Assembly: GCA_001311545.1 (NCBI GenBank) | Contig: BBBL01000019.1 | Coordinates: forward strand, 1-11,703 | Reading direction: 5' to 3' | DNA: 11,703 bases | Source of the DNA: Thermus kawarayensis JCM 12314 | Lineage (GTDB): Bacteria > Deinococcota > Deinococci > Deinococcales > Thermaceae | Shown: positions 1 to 9,089 of the stretch, piece after piece | Layout of the letters: each line of letters starts with the position of its first letter | How positions within the stretch are numbered: position 1 is the first letter of the stretch | The notes under the pieces: generated by a model | Database searches by the model: none | Told to the model about the DNA's origin: nothing | The model's input: the letters and a program-made list of their open reading frames with translations, nothing else | Made by a program: the position numbers and the translations under genes

Positions 1-680
1 ACCCGGGGGTCCTGGCGGAGGGCCTCCGCCCTCCCCGAAAGGACCGCCTCCCCCGCCTCCAGCACCAGCCCCTGGTCCGCCAGGGCAAGGGCTACCTTGG
101 CGTTCTGCTCCACCAGGAACAGGGTCACCCCCTCCCCCTTGAGCCCCGCCAGGATCCGGTAGATCTCCTGCACCATCAAGGGGGCGAGGCCCAAGGAAGG
201 CTCGTCCAGAAGGAGGATTCTGGGCCTGGCCATGAGGGCCCGGCCTATGGCCAGCATCTGCTGCTCCCCCCCGGAGAGGGTGCCCGCAAGCTGCCGCCGC
301 CTCTCCCAAAGCCTGGGAAAAAGACGGTAGACCCGCTCCAGGTCGGCCCGGAGGTCCTCCCCCTTCCGGAAGCGGGTAAACCCCCCGAGGAGAAGGTTGT
401 CCTCCACGGAAAGCCCCGGGAAAAGCGCCCGCCCCTCGGGCACCAGGACCACCCCCCGCCGGAGAAGGGCCTCGGGGCTCGGCCGGGGCACCGCCTCCCC
501 GTCCAGGTACACCCGCCCCTCGGCCCGGGCCAGGCCCAGCAGCCCCCGTAGGACGCTGGTCTTGCCCGCCCCGTTGGGGCCGATGAGGGCCAGGGCCTCC
601 CCTTCCGCCAAGGTAAAGGAGACCCCCCGCACCGCCTCCAAGGCCCCGTAACGCACCGTGAGGTTCTCCACCTTTAGCAT
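1..680 (-). CDS. livF: ABC transporter ATP-binding protein, LivF type (3' end cut by window)
   Basis: One of the two ATPases that power the HAAT-type importer encoded just upstream; it acts on the cytoplasmic face of the membrane. My reading from the ATG at 680 gives 226 uninterrupted codons to the window edge, with no frameshift. Walker A is GPNGAGKTS (about residues 34-42). The ABC signature is LSGGEQQ, and Walker B is ILLLDEPSLGLAP. The switch region reads FLVEQNA, as in E. coli LivF, in place of the usual switch histidine. Only about ten C-terminal residues should be missing. The start overlaps the livG stop by one base (TGATG), which implies translational coupling. LivF family assignment is secure; the transported substrate is inferred from context. 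Confidence 0.93.
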   Translation of the reverse strand, partial: MLKVENLTVRYGALEAVRGVSFTLAEGEALALIGPNGAGKTSVLRGLLGLARAEGRVYLDGEAVPRPSPEALLRRGVVLVPEGRALFPGLSVEDNLLLGGFTRFRKGEDLRADLERVYRLFPRLWERRRQLAGTLSGGEQQMLAIGRALMARPRILLLDEPSLGLAPLMVQEIYRILAGLKGEGVTLFLVEQNAKVALALADQGLVLEAGEAVLSGRAEALRQDPR

Positions 681-1432
681 CAAGCCGCCTCCCCCAGGTA
701 AGCCTCCCGCACCAAGGGGTTCCTCTGCACCTCCTTGGGGGTACCCTCGGCGATCTTCTCCCCGTAGTTCATCGCCACCACCCGGTCGGCCAGGCCCATG
801 ATGAGGTCCATGTCGTGGTCCACGATGAGGATGGTGTACCCCTCCCGGGCCAGGGCCTTGAGGAGCTGGGCGAGCTCCCGCTTCTCCCCGGCCCTTAAAC
901 CCGCCCCAGGTTCGTCCAGGAGGAGGATCTCCGCCCCCGAGGCGAGAAGGCGGGCGATCTCCAGAAGGCGCTGCTGCCCCGCGGTAAGCCGGGCGGCAGC
1001 CTCCAGGGCGAGCCCCTCCAGGCCCACCCGCTTGAGGGCCTGGTAGGCGGTGGCCAAGGCCCTCCCCTCCTCCTTGCGGTGGAGGCCGAGGAGCACCCGG
1101 AAAAACCCCGCCCGGGTCCGGGCGTAGGTGCCTAGGGCGGCATTCTCCAGCACGGAAAGCTCCGGGAAAAGGTGGGGGTGCTGGAAGGTCCGCCCCAGGC
1201 CCAAAGGGTGGATGCGGTGGGGCGGAAGCCGCGTGATCTCCCTTCCCAAGAGGAAGACCTTGCCCCCGTCCGGCGGGATGGCCCCGGTGAGGAGGTTGAA
1301 GGTGGTGCTCTTCCCCGCCCCGTTGGGGCCGATGAGGGCCAGGATCTCCCCCCGCCTGAGGGTGAAGGAGACGTTGTTCACGGCGAGGAGCCCCCCAAAG
1401 GCCTTCTTGAGGCCCTGGGCCTCCAAAACCAC
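680..1432 (-). CDS. livG: ABC transporter ATP-binding protein, LivG type
   Basis: Second ATPase of the importer, 250 aa and uninterrupted. Walker [10 protein letters not shown] lies at about 35-43. The signature is a variant, LTAGQQ (149-154). Walker B ILLLDE ends at Glu174, followed by the LivG-typical GAGL. The switch histidine is His206 in VDHDMDL. The predicted start is GTG at 1432, preceded by GGAGAG with almost no spacing, so a TTG at 1426 is an alternative start. The frame stays open upstream of the GTG into the Pro-rich tail of livM. One missing G in the G4 run (C4 on plus, 1437-1440) would fuse LivM and LivG into one protein; see findings. It ends in a TGATG overlap with livF. Confidence 0.93.
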   Translation of the reverse strand: MVLEAQGLKKAFGGLLAVNNVSFTLRRGEILALIGPNGAGKSTTFNLLTGAIPPDGGKVFLLGREITRLPPHRIHPLGLGRTFQHPHLFPELSVLENAALGTYARTRAGFFRVLLGLHRKEEGRALATAYQALKRVGLEGLALEAAARLTAGQQRLLEIARLLASGAEILLLDEPGAGLRAGEKRELAQLLKALAREGYTILIVDHDMDLIMGLADRVVAMNYGEKIAEGTPKEVQRNPLVREAYLGEAA

Positions 1433-2424
1433 CTCTCCCCGGGCGCGGAAGGGGCCGGAAGGGGCAGGGGCTCGGCCCGGGGAAGGTCCCCCTCCTTCTG
1501 GGGCAGGAAGCGGGCCAGAAGGGGGAAAAGCCCCCGGGGGGCCAGGAGGAGGATCCCCGCCAGCACCAAGCCGTAGGCGATGGTCTCGTAGTTCCCCTGC
1601 CGCCCCAAAAGGAGGGGAAGGAGGTCTTTAAGCCAGTCCTCGAGGCCGGTGAAAAGGGCCGCCCCCAGAAGCACCCCGGGGATGGTCCCCACCCCCCCCG
1701 CCACGGCCATCACCAGGTACTTGATGGAGGCCTCCAGGGAGAAGGGCGTGGGGTTCACGAAACGCAGGAAGTGGGCGTAGAGGAAACCGGCCAGGCCCGC
1801 CATAGCCCCCGCCAGGAGAAAGGCCTTGAGCCGCAAGAGGGCAGGGTCCACCCCGAAGCTGGCCGCCGCCAGGGCGTCCCCCGGAGGGCAAGGAGGGCCC
1901 GGCCCAGACGGCTAAAGCGCAGGTTGTAGAGGGCCAGCACCCAGAGGACCAGGACCAGGAGCTTAGCAAGCCGTAGCGGAAGGCGTTGTCCAGGGGAAGG
2001 CCCAGGAAAACCAAAGGGGGCAGGTCGGTGAGCCCGGTGTGCCCCCCGGTGAGCCCCACCAGGTTGCCCGCCAGGATGTAGAGGGCCACCTGCCAGGCGA
2101 TGGTGGAAAGGGGCAGGAAGTGCCCCTTGAGCCGCACGGTGAGCCCCCCGAGGACCAGGGCCAGGAGAAGGGAAAGCCCCAGGCCCACCCCCAGGCCAAG
2201 CCAGGGGGAAAGCCCCGCCTTCACCGTGAGAAGCGCGGTGGCGTAGGCCCCCATGCCCATGAAGGCCGCCTGGCAAAGCTGGTCATGCCCGCAAGGCCGG
2301 TGAGGACGTAAAGGGATAGGGCCACCAGGCCCGAGAGGGCGAAGAAGTTCAGGAGGGTGAGGTAAAAGGGAAAGGGGGACAAGGCCAAGGGCAAAAGGAG
2401 AAGCAAAAACCACCCGTAGCGCAT
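1378..2424 (-). CDS. livM: ABC transporter permease, LivM type (three apparent frameshifts; possibly fused to LivG)
   Basis: One of the two membrane-spanning subunits that form the translocation pore. The ATG at 2424 overlaps the livH stop (TGATG); a GTG at 2427 is also possible. The coding frame breaks three times, each fixed by one added base: near 2274 (restores [14 protein letters not shown]), near 1969 (restores [14 protein letters not shown]) and in the C5 run at 1878-1882 (restores [14 protein letters not shown]). Restored, it is about 349 aa, mostly hydrophobic. It has the conserved cytoplasmic loop [13 protein letters not shown] that contacts the ATPase, and late helices ending [11 protein letters not shown]. 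The tail is Pro-rich ([11 protein letters not shown]) and runs 55 nt into livG out of frame, which is unusual and suggests another missing base near 1440. If so, the product is a LivM-LivG fusion of about 582 aa. Confidence 0.87.
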
Positions 2425-3388
2425 CACTCCTCCACCGAACGCGCCCTGAGGCTCTGGAGCAAGAGGGCGGGCACCAGGAGCAGGAAGACCAAGGCCTCCT
2501 TGTAGGCGCTGGCGTAGAAACTGGTAAAGCTCTCAAAAAGGCCCACCAGCACCGCCCCTAAAAAGGCTACCGGGTAGCTCAAAAGCCCCCCCAGGATGCC
2601 GCCACGAACCCCTTCAGACCCAGCATGAACCCCATGAAGTAGGCGGCGTTGATCAGGGGGGCGAGAAGAAGCCCCGAGAGGCCGCCATGAGGCTCGCGAT
2701 GGCGAAGGCCACCATCCCCGCCTCCTCCGGACGGATGCCGCAAAGCCTGGCCCCAAGCCGGCTCTCCGCCGCCGCCAAAAGGGCCTTGCCGTAGAGGGAG
2801 AGGCGGAAAAAGAGGTAAAGCCCCCCCACGGCCACCAGGGCGAAAAGGAGGACCAGCACCCCCTGCCAGGAAAGCCCCACCAGGACCTCCCCCTCCACCA
2901 GGGGGGCGGGACGGAACTGCTCGGGGCCGAAGAAGACCAGCCCGAGCCCCTGGTAGGCCACGTGGAGCCCCACGGCCATGATGAGGTAGGCCAGCACCGT
3001 GGCTTCCCGAAGGGGTTGGAAGAAGACCCGGTAGGTGGAAACCCCCAGGTAGACCACAAGGCAGGCCGCCGCCAGGTAGGCCAGGGAGGCGCCTTTAGGG
3101 CCAAGAGAAAGAGGAGAAACAACCCCGCCCCGCCCAGGAGGGGCAGGAGGGCCCCCCCGGCCCCGGGCCAAGAGGGCCCAGGGCCCAGGGCCAGCCAGAG
3201 GGTCCCGGGCAGCTTACCCGCCTGGAGCCAGACCAGGGAGAGGGGGGCGAACATCATGAGCTCCCCGATGGGCACCAGGATCACCCGGGTCACGGCGAAG
3301 ACCAGGACCAGGGCCAGGGCCAGGAGCCGTAGATCACCCCGTTCTGCAGGGCATCCAGGAGGAGAAGGCCGAGGATGGTGGCGTCCAT
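2424..3388 (-). CDS. livH: ABC transporter permease, LivH type (four apparent frameshifts)
   Basis: The partner permease of LivM. The ATG at 3388 lies three bases past the livK stop. Four single-base losses break the frame: near 3327 (restores [20 protein letters not shown]), near 3093 (restores ALK followed by ASLAYLAAA), near 2684 (restores [16 protein letters not shown]) and near 2599 (restores [12 protein letters not shown]). Adding four bases gives 969 nt, a whole number of codons, for a protein of about 322 aa. The N-terminus ([14 protein letters not shown]) and the motif [11 protein letters not shown] are typical of LivH. The cytoplasmic loop [23 protein letters not shown] contains the conserved Gly-x3-Ala that docks the ATPase. 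The stop overlaps the livM start. The stretch around 3170-3200 ([11 protein letters not shown]) is oddly hydrophilic and could hide a compensating pair of errors. Confidence 0.86.
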
Positions 3389-3391
3389 GGC

Positions 3392-4562
3392 CTAGCGGAA
3401 GGTGCGGATGAGCTTCCAGCGGCCCCCTTCCACCTGCACCATCACCGCGGCGTCCTCAAAGCGGAGGCCCAGGTGGTCCTCCTTGCTATAGGTGAAGACC
3501 CCGTGGGTGGCCACCAGGCCCTTGGTGGCCTCAATCTCGTCCCTCAAGGCGGCGCGGAAGGCGGCGAGGTCCTTTCCGGGGTCCGCCTTCTTGAGGGCCC
3601 GCTCCAGGGCAGGCTTCAGGATGAGCCAGGCGTCCCAGGCGTGGGCCCCGAAGGTGGAGTAGCTTCCGATGCCGTACCTGGCCTCGTAGCGCTGGATGTA
3701 GTCCAGGGCCACCCGCTTGGAGGGGAAGGTGCCGGGAAGCTGCTCCGCCACCAGGATGGGCCCGGCGGGGAGAAGGGTCCCCTCCACGTCCTTGCCTCCC
3801 ACCCTGAGGAAGTCGGGGTTGGCCACCCCGTGGGTCTGGTAGACGAGCCCGCGTAGCCCCGCTCCTTCAGGGTGCGCTGGGGAAGGACCGCGGGGGTGCC
3901 GCTCGCCCCCACCAGCACGGCGTCGGGCCTGCGGGCGAGGATCCTTAGGGCCTGGCCGGTGACGCTGGTGTCCGTGCGGTTGTAGCGCTCAGAAACCACC
4001 ACCTGCAAGCCCTTGGCCTTGGCCTCGGCTTCAAAGAAGCGGGCCCACCCCTCGCCGTAGCGTCGTTGAAGCCGATGTAGCCCACGGTCTTCACCCCACG
4101 GGCCACCATGTCCGCCACGATGGCCCGGGCCATGAGCTCCTCCGTCTGCGGGGTCTTGAAGACCCAGAAGCGCTGGGCGTCCACCGGGTAGATGATGTCC
4201 TTGCTGGCGGCCAGGGAGATCATGGGCATCTTGGCCTCGGCCACCACGGGGATCATGCCCAAGGAGGCCGGGGTGGTGGTGGTGCCCACCACGGCCACCA
4301 CCCCCTCCTCCGCCAGGCGCCTGGTGTTGCGCACCGCCTGGGTGGTGTCGGAGGCGTCGTCCAGGATGACGAACTCCACCTTCCTCCCCGCCACACCCCC
4401 CGTGCGGTCCAGAAGGTCTTGCAGGAGAAGGAAGGTGTTCCGCTCGGGGATGCCCAAGGAGGCGGCGGGTCCCGTGGCCGAGACCACCACCCCCACCTTC
4501 AAGGTGCCCTGGGCCCATGCGGATAGGGCCAACGCCAAAAGGGGTACCAACCAACGCTTCAT
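3392..4562 (-). CDS. livK: ABC transporter substrate-binding protein, LivK/Peripla_BP_6 type (two apparent frameshifts)
   Basis: Secreted receptor that captures the ligand and delivers it to LivHM. It starts at ATG 4562, with a strong Shine-Dalgarno GGAGGAG at 4567-4573. The signal peptide [17 protein letters not shown] has a plausible signal peptidase I site before QG and no lipobox cysteine. The mature part opens [18 protein letters not shown], the classic type I binding-protein fold, followed by [20 protein letters not shown] and VGYIGFND. One missing base near 4061 (restores [14 protein letters not shown]) and one near 3847 (restores [14 protein letters not shown]) break the frame. Restored length is about 390 aa, normal for the family. 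It is the first gene of the transporter group and has its own promoter upstream. The ligand cannot be read from sequence; linkage to hpa genes suggests an aromatic acid. Confidence 0.9.
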
Positions 4563-4566
4563 GGTT

Positions 4567-4573
4567 CTCCTCC
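4567..4573 (-). promoter_or_regulatory. Shine-Dalgarno site of livK
   Basis: GGAGGAG on the minus strand, four bases upstream of the ATG at 4562-4560. It fixes the livK start just before the signal peptide, rather than at upstream in-frame starts that would put a Pro/Gly/Arg-rich segment before the signal sequence. Confidence 0.75.
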
Positions 4574-4578
4574 TTTTT

Positions 4579-4604
4579 CCCACCGGGCCGGGGCCCGGAG
4601 TGGG
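4579..4604 (-). other. GC-rich hairpin in the livK 5' leader
   Basis: A perfect CCGGGC / GCCCGG stem (4583-4588 with 4593-4598, four-base loop) is extended by CCCA / TGGG (4579-4582 with 4601-4604) across a two-base bulge. It ends about five bases before the livK Shine-Dalgarno site. No U-tract follows in the minus direction, so it does not look like a terminator. It could influence ribosome access or mRNA stability; that role is inference. Confidence 0.4.
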
Positions 4605-4635
4605 GACGAACAAACACCCGTTCGGTTCGGGTTCT

Positions 4636-4664
4636 AGTGTAAGAAGGGACCTTTGTCCCGTCAA
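4636..4664 (-). promoter_or_regulatory. Sigma-70-type promoter for livK, with dyad in the spacer
   Basis: The minus strand reads -35 TTGACG (4664-4659), a 17-bp spacer, and -10 TACACT (4641-4636). This predicts initiation near 4629 and a leader of about 67 nt before livK. The spacer contains a perfect inverted repeat, GGGAC-AAAG-GTCCC (4659-4646), placed where a bound repressor or activator would control polymerase. It implies that the transporter can be transcribed independently of the hpa genes upstream. Confidence 0.6.
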
Positions 4665-4687
4665 GGCCCGGGCTGGAACCGGGCCCT
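4663..4687 (-). terminator. GC-rich hairpin after hpaD, possible weak terminator
   Basis: AGGGCCCGG and CCGGGCCTT (4687-4679 and 4671-4663) pair as a 9-bp stem with one G-U pair and a seven-base loop, immediately after the inferred hpaD stop at 4692. There is no U-tract after it, and the stem overlaps the first bases of the livK -35 element. It may only partly terminate hpa transcripts, so readthrough into livK is plausible. Confidence 0.35.
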
Positions 4688-4691
4688 GGCC

Positions 4692-5647
4692 TTAGGTCAC
4701 GTGCTCCGGCAAGCCCGCAAGGGCCGAAGGCTCCGTGGGCACGGGCCTTTCCTCGAGGTCCAAAAAAACGGCTTCCCTCCAGGAACCAGCTCTTGGGCGT
4801 GCGGTGCCCCCAGAGGGTCTGCCGCCTGGGGTCGTTCAGGCTCCAGCGCACCGGGGGCAGGTCGGGGTCCACGGTGAGGTAATCGGAGGTGTAGAGCTCC
4901 AGCCGGTGCCGTCCGGGTCCTTGAGGTAGAGGAACATGGCGTTGGAGATCCCGTGCCGCCCGGGACCCCTTTCTATCTGGTCGGTGCGCATGGCCCCCGC
5001 CAGGATGTCCGCCGCCTTGAGGATGGCCAGAGGGTCGGGAAGCCAGTAGGCGAAGTGATGGAGCCTGGGGCCCTCCCCGTTGGTGAAGGCGATGTCGTGG
5101 ACGTTCCCCTTGCGGTGAAGCCAGCTCGCCCAGAGCCTCCCCTCCTCGTCCTCGGTGTACTCGGTGAGGCGGAAGCCCAGGACCTCCTGGTAGTAGCGGG
5201 TGGCCTCGGAGACCCGGGGGGAGAAGACGTTGAGGTGGTCCAGGCGCAGCACCCCGGGCCCCCGGTACTCGTGGTAGTTCTGGAGTACCCGGGGAAGCTT
5301 CTCCGCCTTGAAGTAAAAGGCCAGGGGGTAGCCGAAGGGGTCCTGGACGCGGAGGATCTCGGGCCTATTCCAGTCGGACTCCAGCCGGTGGGGAAGCCCT
5401 TCCTGCCGCACCCAGGCCAGGCCCTGCTCCAGGCCCTTCTCGTCCACCTTGAAGCCCAAGGCGCGCACCGCCGGGAAGGGGGCCTGGGTGAGCTTCAGGC
5501 TCCACTCCAGCTCCTCGTAGCCCCGGAGGTAGGCCACTTTCCCCTCCCTCCTCTCCAGGCGGAAGCCAGAAGCCCCTGGTAGAACTCCAGGCTTTTCTCC
5601 AGGTCCCGTACCCAAAGCTCCAGAAACCCCACCCTCACGATGGCCAT
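4692..5647 (-). CDS. hpaD: 3,4-dihydroxyphenylacetate 2,3-dioxygenase (three apparent frameshifts)
   Basis: Extradiol (meta-cleaving) ring dioxygenase of the vicinal-oxygen-chelate superfamily. It opens 3,4-dihydroxyphenylacetate to 5-carboxymethyl-2-hydroxymuconate semialdehyde. The ATG at 5647 follows AGGAGGT. Corrections are one missing base near 5566 (restores EFYQGLL-FRLERREGKVAY), one near 4908 (restores DPDGHRLELYTSDY) and one extra base in the A7 run at 4762-4768 (restores RFLDLEERPV and a TAA at 4692). The result is 318 aa. Metal ligands are His138 (RLDHLNVF), His198 (RLHHFAYW) and Glu251 (HRLELY). The acid-base His184 (GNVHD) and Tyr241 also match the well-studied Brevibacterium homoprotocatechuate enzyme in order and spacing. 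The start lies 13 nt inside the end of hpaC. Confidence 0.92.
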
Positions 5648-6085
5648 ACCAACCTCCTGTAGCCCCTCTGGAAGTAGACCAAAGGAGGCCCCGCTCCCCC
5701 CAGCTCCACCGCCTCCACCAGGCCCACCACCAGCCGGTGGTCCCCCCCCGGGGTAAAGGGCGTGGAGGCGGCAACGGAGGACGGCCAGAGCCCCGGGCAC
5801 CCTTCCCTCCAAAAGCCCCACCCCCTCCTTGGGCCTCCCCGCGAAGTGCTCGGAGACCCCCTCCTGCCCCTCCCGGAGGAGGCTTACGGTGAAGGCCTGG
5901 GCCTCCTCCAGTAGGGGGAGGAGCCTGGCCCGCTCCGAGATCCCCAGGGCCACCAGGGGCGGCTCGAGGCTTAGGGACATGAAGGCGGTGGCCGTCATGC
6001 CCCTCTCCTCCTCCCCAAGCCTCGCCGCCACCACCGCAACCCCGCTGGCGAAGCGGCTCAGCGCCTCCTTGAAGGCCTCCTTCAC
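5635..6085 (-). CDS. hpaC: 4-HPA 3-monooxygenase reductase component, flavin reductase (one apparent frameshift)
   Basis: Small NADH-dependent flavin reductase that supplies reduced flavin to HpaB. The GTG at 6085 overlaps the hpaB stop (GTGA) and follows AGGAGGT. The N-terminal half has the flavin reductase pattern FASGVAVVAA and GMTATAFMSLSLEPPLVALG. The frame breaks in a C8 run (plus strand 5742-5749). Removing one base restores YPGGDHRLVVGLVEAVEL and the family-typical ending PLVYFQRGYRRLV, with TGA at 5635. That gives 149 aa, the length I recall for T. thermophilus HpaC. It overlaps hpaD by 13 nt, so translation is likely coupled. Identity rests on the fold motif plus position between hpaB and hpaD. 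Confidence 0.9.
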
Positions 6086-7532
6086 GCCCGGACCTCCTCA
6101 AACACCGCCAGGCTGGCCTTCAGGTACTCCCGGATGCGGGCCTTGTAGGGCTCCTTGTCGTAGACCCCAAAGAGGGTCTGGTACATGCGCACGGGGTCGC
6201 CGAAGAAGAAGCGCTCGTAGAGCTCCTGCCTGGCGCCGAAGCCCGAGAGGGTCATGTCCCAGGCCAGGCGGAAGAGGGCCACCCGCTCCTTGGCCTCGAG
6301 GGTGGCCCCTTGCAGGTACTTCTCCAGAAGGGGGGCCAAGGGTCCCTTGAAGTCCCTCTCCGAGGGCAGGGTGATGAGGCCGGAAGCCCCGATCTGCTCC
6401 AGGATCTCCCGGATCCTGGGGTAGAGCCGCGGGTAGAGGTTCCTGGCCCCGTCCAAGGCCGCGCGGTCCGGCACCAGGAGGCCATAGGCGTTCTCCTTGG
6501 CCTCCTCCTCGGCCCTCGTCCAGAAGGCCCGCATGGCCTCGAGGTAGACGATGATCTCGGCGATCTTCTCCTGCACGTGGCCGTAGGCGTCCGCCCCGAT
6601 GCCCTCGGCCATGAGGGAGGCCACCCCCAAAAAGGCCTCGGTCTTGGCCGTCTTCAGGGCCACCACCTGGTGGGCCATGTGGTGGAGGGCCCCGGTGGCG
6701 GCATAGGCGTTGTTGCAGAGCTCCACGTTCCCCAGGATGAAGACCCTTTCCCAGGGCACCAGGACGTCGTCAAAGACCACCAGGCAGTCCATCTCCTCGA
6801 GGCGGCTGGAGAGGGGGTGGTCAAAGGGGCTCTCCCCGCCCACCAGGCCTTCCCGCAGACGAAGTGGAGGCCGGGGGTGGAGGTGGGGAGGGCGAAGGCG
6901 ATGGCGTACTTCTCGCTTCCCGGCCCCTCCTTGAGGAGGGTGGAGGGGAAGATGAGGACCTCGTCCGCCAGGGGGAAGGTGGCCGTCATCCGAGCCCCCC
7001 GGACCACGATCCCCTTCTCCGTCTGCCGGACCACCCCCACGGGAATGTAGGGATCGGGCTGGGCGGAAGGGGGCTTGGCCCGGTTCACCTGGGGGTTGGT
7101 GAGGGCGTGGGTGGTGGCGAGGTCCAGGTCCCGGAGGTGGCGGTAGTAGTTCCGGACGTTCTCGGCGAACTCCCCGAAGTAGTCGGCGCTGGCCGCGTAG
7201 GCCGTGACCACGGCGTTCAGGTAGTCGGGGCTCCGCCCCATCATCCCCAGGTTCTGGTCGGCCCAAAGCTTGTAGGCCCGTCCCCTCCGCTTCAGGTCCT
7301 CCTTGGTCTTGGGGATGAGGAAACTCATCCCGTGCCGCTTCCCGTCCTCCTCGTAGGTGAGGGCCTCCCGGTAGCGGGGGTCGTGCTGCAGGTCGTAGAG
7401 GGCGGCCATGGTGCGCACGATCCCCCGGAAGACGGGGTGGGCGGTGGGGTCCTCCACCTTCTCCCCCTTGTACCAGAGGTTGGGGGGCCTCTCCTTCAGG
7501 GCCTCCAGGTACTCCGCGCCGGTTCTCGCCAT
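6082..7532 (-). CDS. hpaB: 4-hydroxyphenylacetate 3-monooxygenase, oxygenase component (one apparent frameshift)
   Basis: Two-component flavin-dependent hydroxylase that converts 4-HPA to 3,4-dihydroxyphenylacetate using reduced flavin from HpaC. The ATG at 7532 follows AAGGAGGGAG. Arg100 and Tyr104 (MMGRSPDYLN) and His142 (ATTHALTNPQ) fall at the numbers I recall for flavin-site residues of T. thermophilus HpaB. The acyl-CoA-dehydrogenase-like fold is shown by VRGARMTATFPLADEVLI and the helical second half (LCNNAYAATGALHHMAHQVV). One missing base near 6854 interrupts GLHFVCREGLVGG; restored length is about 483 aa, close to the known size. hpaE ends ten bases upstream, and the stop overlaps the hpaC start. 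HpaBC-type enzymes can accept other phenols, so tyramine or phenol-like substrates are possible. Confidence 0.95.
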
Positions 7533-7542
7533 ACTCCCTCCT

Positions 7543-9089
7543 TCACTTCCCGAACCCGGGCACATGGGGGGGCCTGAGGGGAAGGGCCACGCTCTTCAAG
7601 TCGGTGTAGAAGTCCAGGGCGTAATGCCCCCCTTCCCTCCGGTCCCCGCTTCCCTTCACCCCGCCGAAGGGCGTGGGCAGGTGGCGGACGTTGTGGCTGT
7701 TCAGGTAGACCATCCCGGCCTCCAGCTCCAGGGCAAGCCTATGGGCCCTCTCCAGGTCCCGGGTGAAGACGTAGGCGGCAAGGCCATAACGGGTGTCGTT
7801 GGCCTTCCTCAAGGCCTCCTCCTCGTCCTTGAAGGGGATGGCCACGAGCACGGGGCCGAAGATCTCCTCCTGGGCGATTTTCATGTGATTCTCCCCCAGG
7901 AAGAGGGTGGGAAGCAGGTAGTTCCCGGCGGAGAGGTCCTCCCCCCGGAAGGAGACCTTGGCCCTTTCCCCGCCCACGAGAAGCCTCGCCCCTTCCCTCT
8001 TCCCCGCCTCTATGTAGCCCAAGACCCGCTCCAGGTGCTCCGGGTGGATCAAGGCCCCACCTCCGTCTCCGGGTCCAGGGGGTGGCCCACCCGGATCCTT
8101 CCCGCCCTTTCCGCCACCCTCGCCACGAACTCGTCAAAGATGCGCTCCTCCACGAGGAGCCTGGAGCTTGCCGTGCACCTCTCCCCGTTGAAGGAGTAGA
8201 CCTGGAAGACCACGGCGTCCAGGGCCCGCTCCAGGTCGGCGTCGGCGAAGACCAGGGCGGGGCTTTTGCCGCCGAGCTCCGGGGAGAGGCGCTTGAGGTT
8301 TTGGGCGGCGTTTCGCATGACGATCTTCCCCGTCTCCGTCTCCCCGGTGAGGGTGAGGAGGGGGACCAAGGGGTGGGCCACCAGGGCCGCCCCCGCCTCC
8401 TCGCCAAAGCCCTGGACCAGGTTGAAGACCCCAGGGGGAAGGTCCGCCTCCCTTAGGATCTCCGCAAGCTTCGTGGCGGTGAAGGGGCTCCACTCGGCGG
8501 GCTTCAGGACCACGGTGTTCCCGAAGGCCAGGGCGGGGGCGATGCGCCAGGTGGAGAGCATGAGGGGGGCGTTCCAGGGGGTGATGATGCCCACGGGGCC
8601 CGTGGGGACCCGCACGGTGTAGTAGAGCCAGTCCCGGTCCACGGGGTAGGTGCGGTCCTCCATGGCGTGCTCGGCGTACTCGGCGTAGAAGGCGAAGTTC
8701 TCCGCCGCCCGGGCCACCTGGGCCCGCACGATCCTCAGGACCTGCCCCGCGTCCAGGCACTCCATGACGGCGAGCTCGTCGGCGTGCTTCTCTATGAGCT
8801 CGGCGATCCTTAAGAGGTAGCGCTTCCTCTCCTTGGCCTGGGTGCGGCTCCACTTGGCGAAGGCCTCGTGGGCCGCCCTGGCCGCCCGGTCCACCTCCCT
8901 TTCCCCGCCCCGGGCCGCCACGCCTAAGACCTCGTTCGTGGCGGGGTCCAGGGAGGGGAAGGTCTCCCCGCTTTCCGAGGGAACAAACTCCCCGGCGATG
9001 AAATGGAGGGCGGGCCTTTCCTTAAGGCGCCGCCGCACCTCCTCAATCCTTTCCCAGGGAATCCCGGCCACCTGGTCGGCGTATTTCAT
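7543..9089 (-). CDS. hpaE: 5-carboxymethyl-2-hydroxymuconate semialdehyde dehydrogenase (one apparent frameshift)
   Basis: NAD-dependent aldehyde dehydrogenase that oxidises the HpaD ring-cleavage product to 5-carboxymethyl-2-hydroxymuconate. The ATG at 9089 overlaps the hpaG stop (ATGA), with GAGGAGG upstream. Key motifs in order are TPWNAPLML (Asn173), VLKPAEWSP, TLTGETETGK, ELGGKSP (general base Glu271) and FNGERCTASSR (nucleophile Cys305). Downstream are EEIFGPVL and NSHNVRHLPTPFGGVKGSG. One missing base near 8053 separates VGP from LIHPEHLERV. Adding it gives 515 aa, the length I recall for the T. thermophilus enzyme. Aldehyde dehydrogenases are hard to assign alone; the length, the motifs and the position between hpaG and hpaB make this call strong. 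Confidence 0.93.

Noticed and set aside
397..1631. Plus-strand open frames opposite livF and livG
   Set aside because: Arg/Pro/Ser-rich shadow translations with no recognisable motif, fully antisense to intact ATPase genes.
4579..4604. Terminator in the livK leader
   Set aside because: The hairpin lacks a U-tract in the direction of transcription and is followed by an A-rich stretch and the livK Shine-Dalgarno site.
3616..4872. A 418-codon minus-strand open frame spanning the hpaD end, the gap and much of livK
   Set aside because: Only its first part (end of HpaD) and its last part (livK middle) read as real proteins; between them it is Gly/His/Pro-rich out-of-frame translation crossing a promoter. 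It is open by G+C bias and indels.
6310..7577. Long plus-strand open frames opposite hpaB (about 240 codons each)
   Set aside because: Compositionally skewed (Gly, Val, His, Glu) mirror frames of a high-G+C gene with clear family identity on the other strand.
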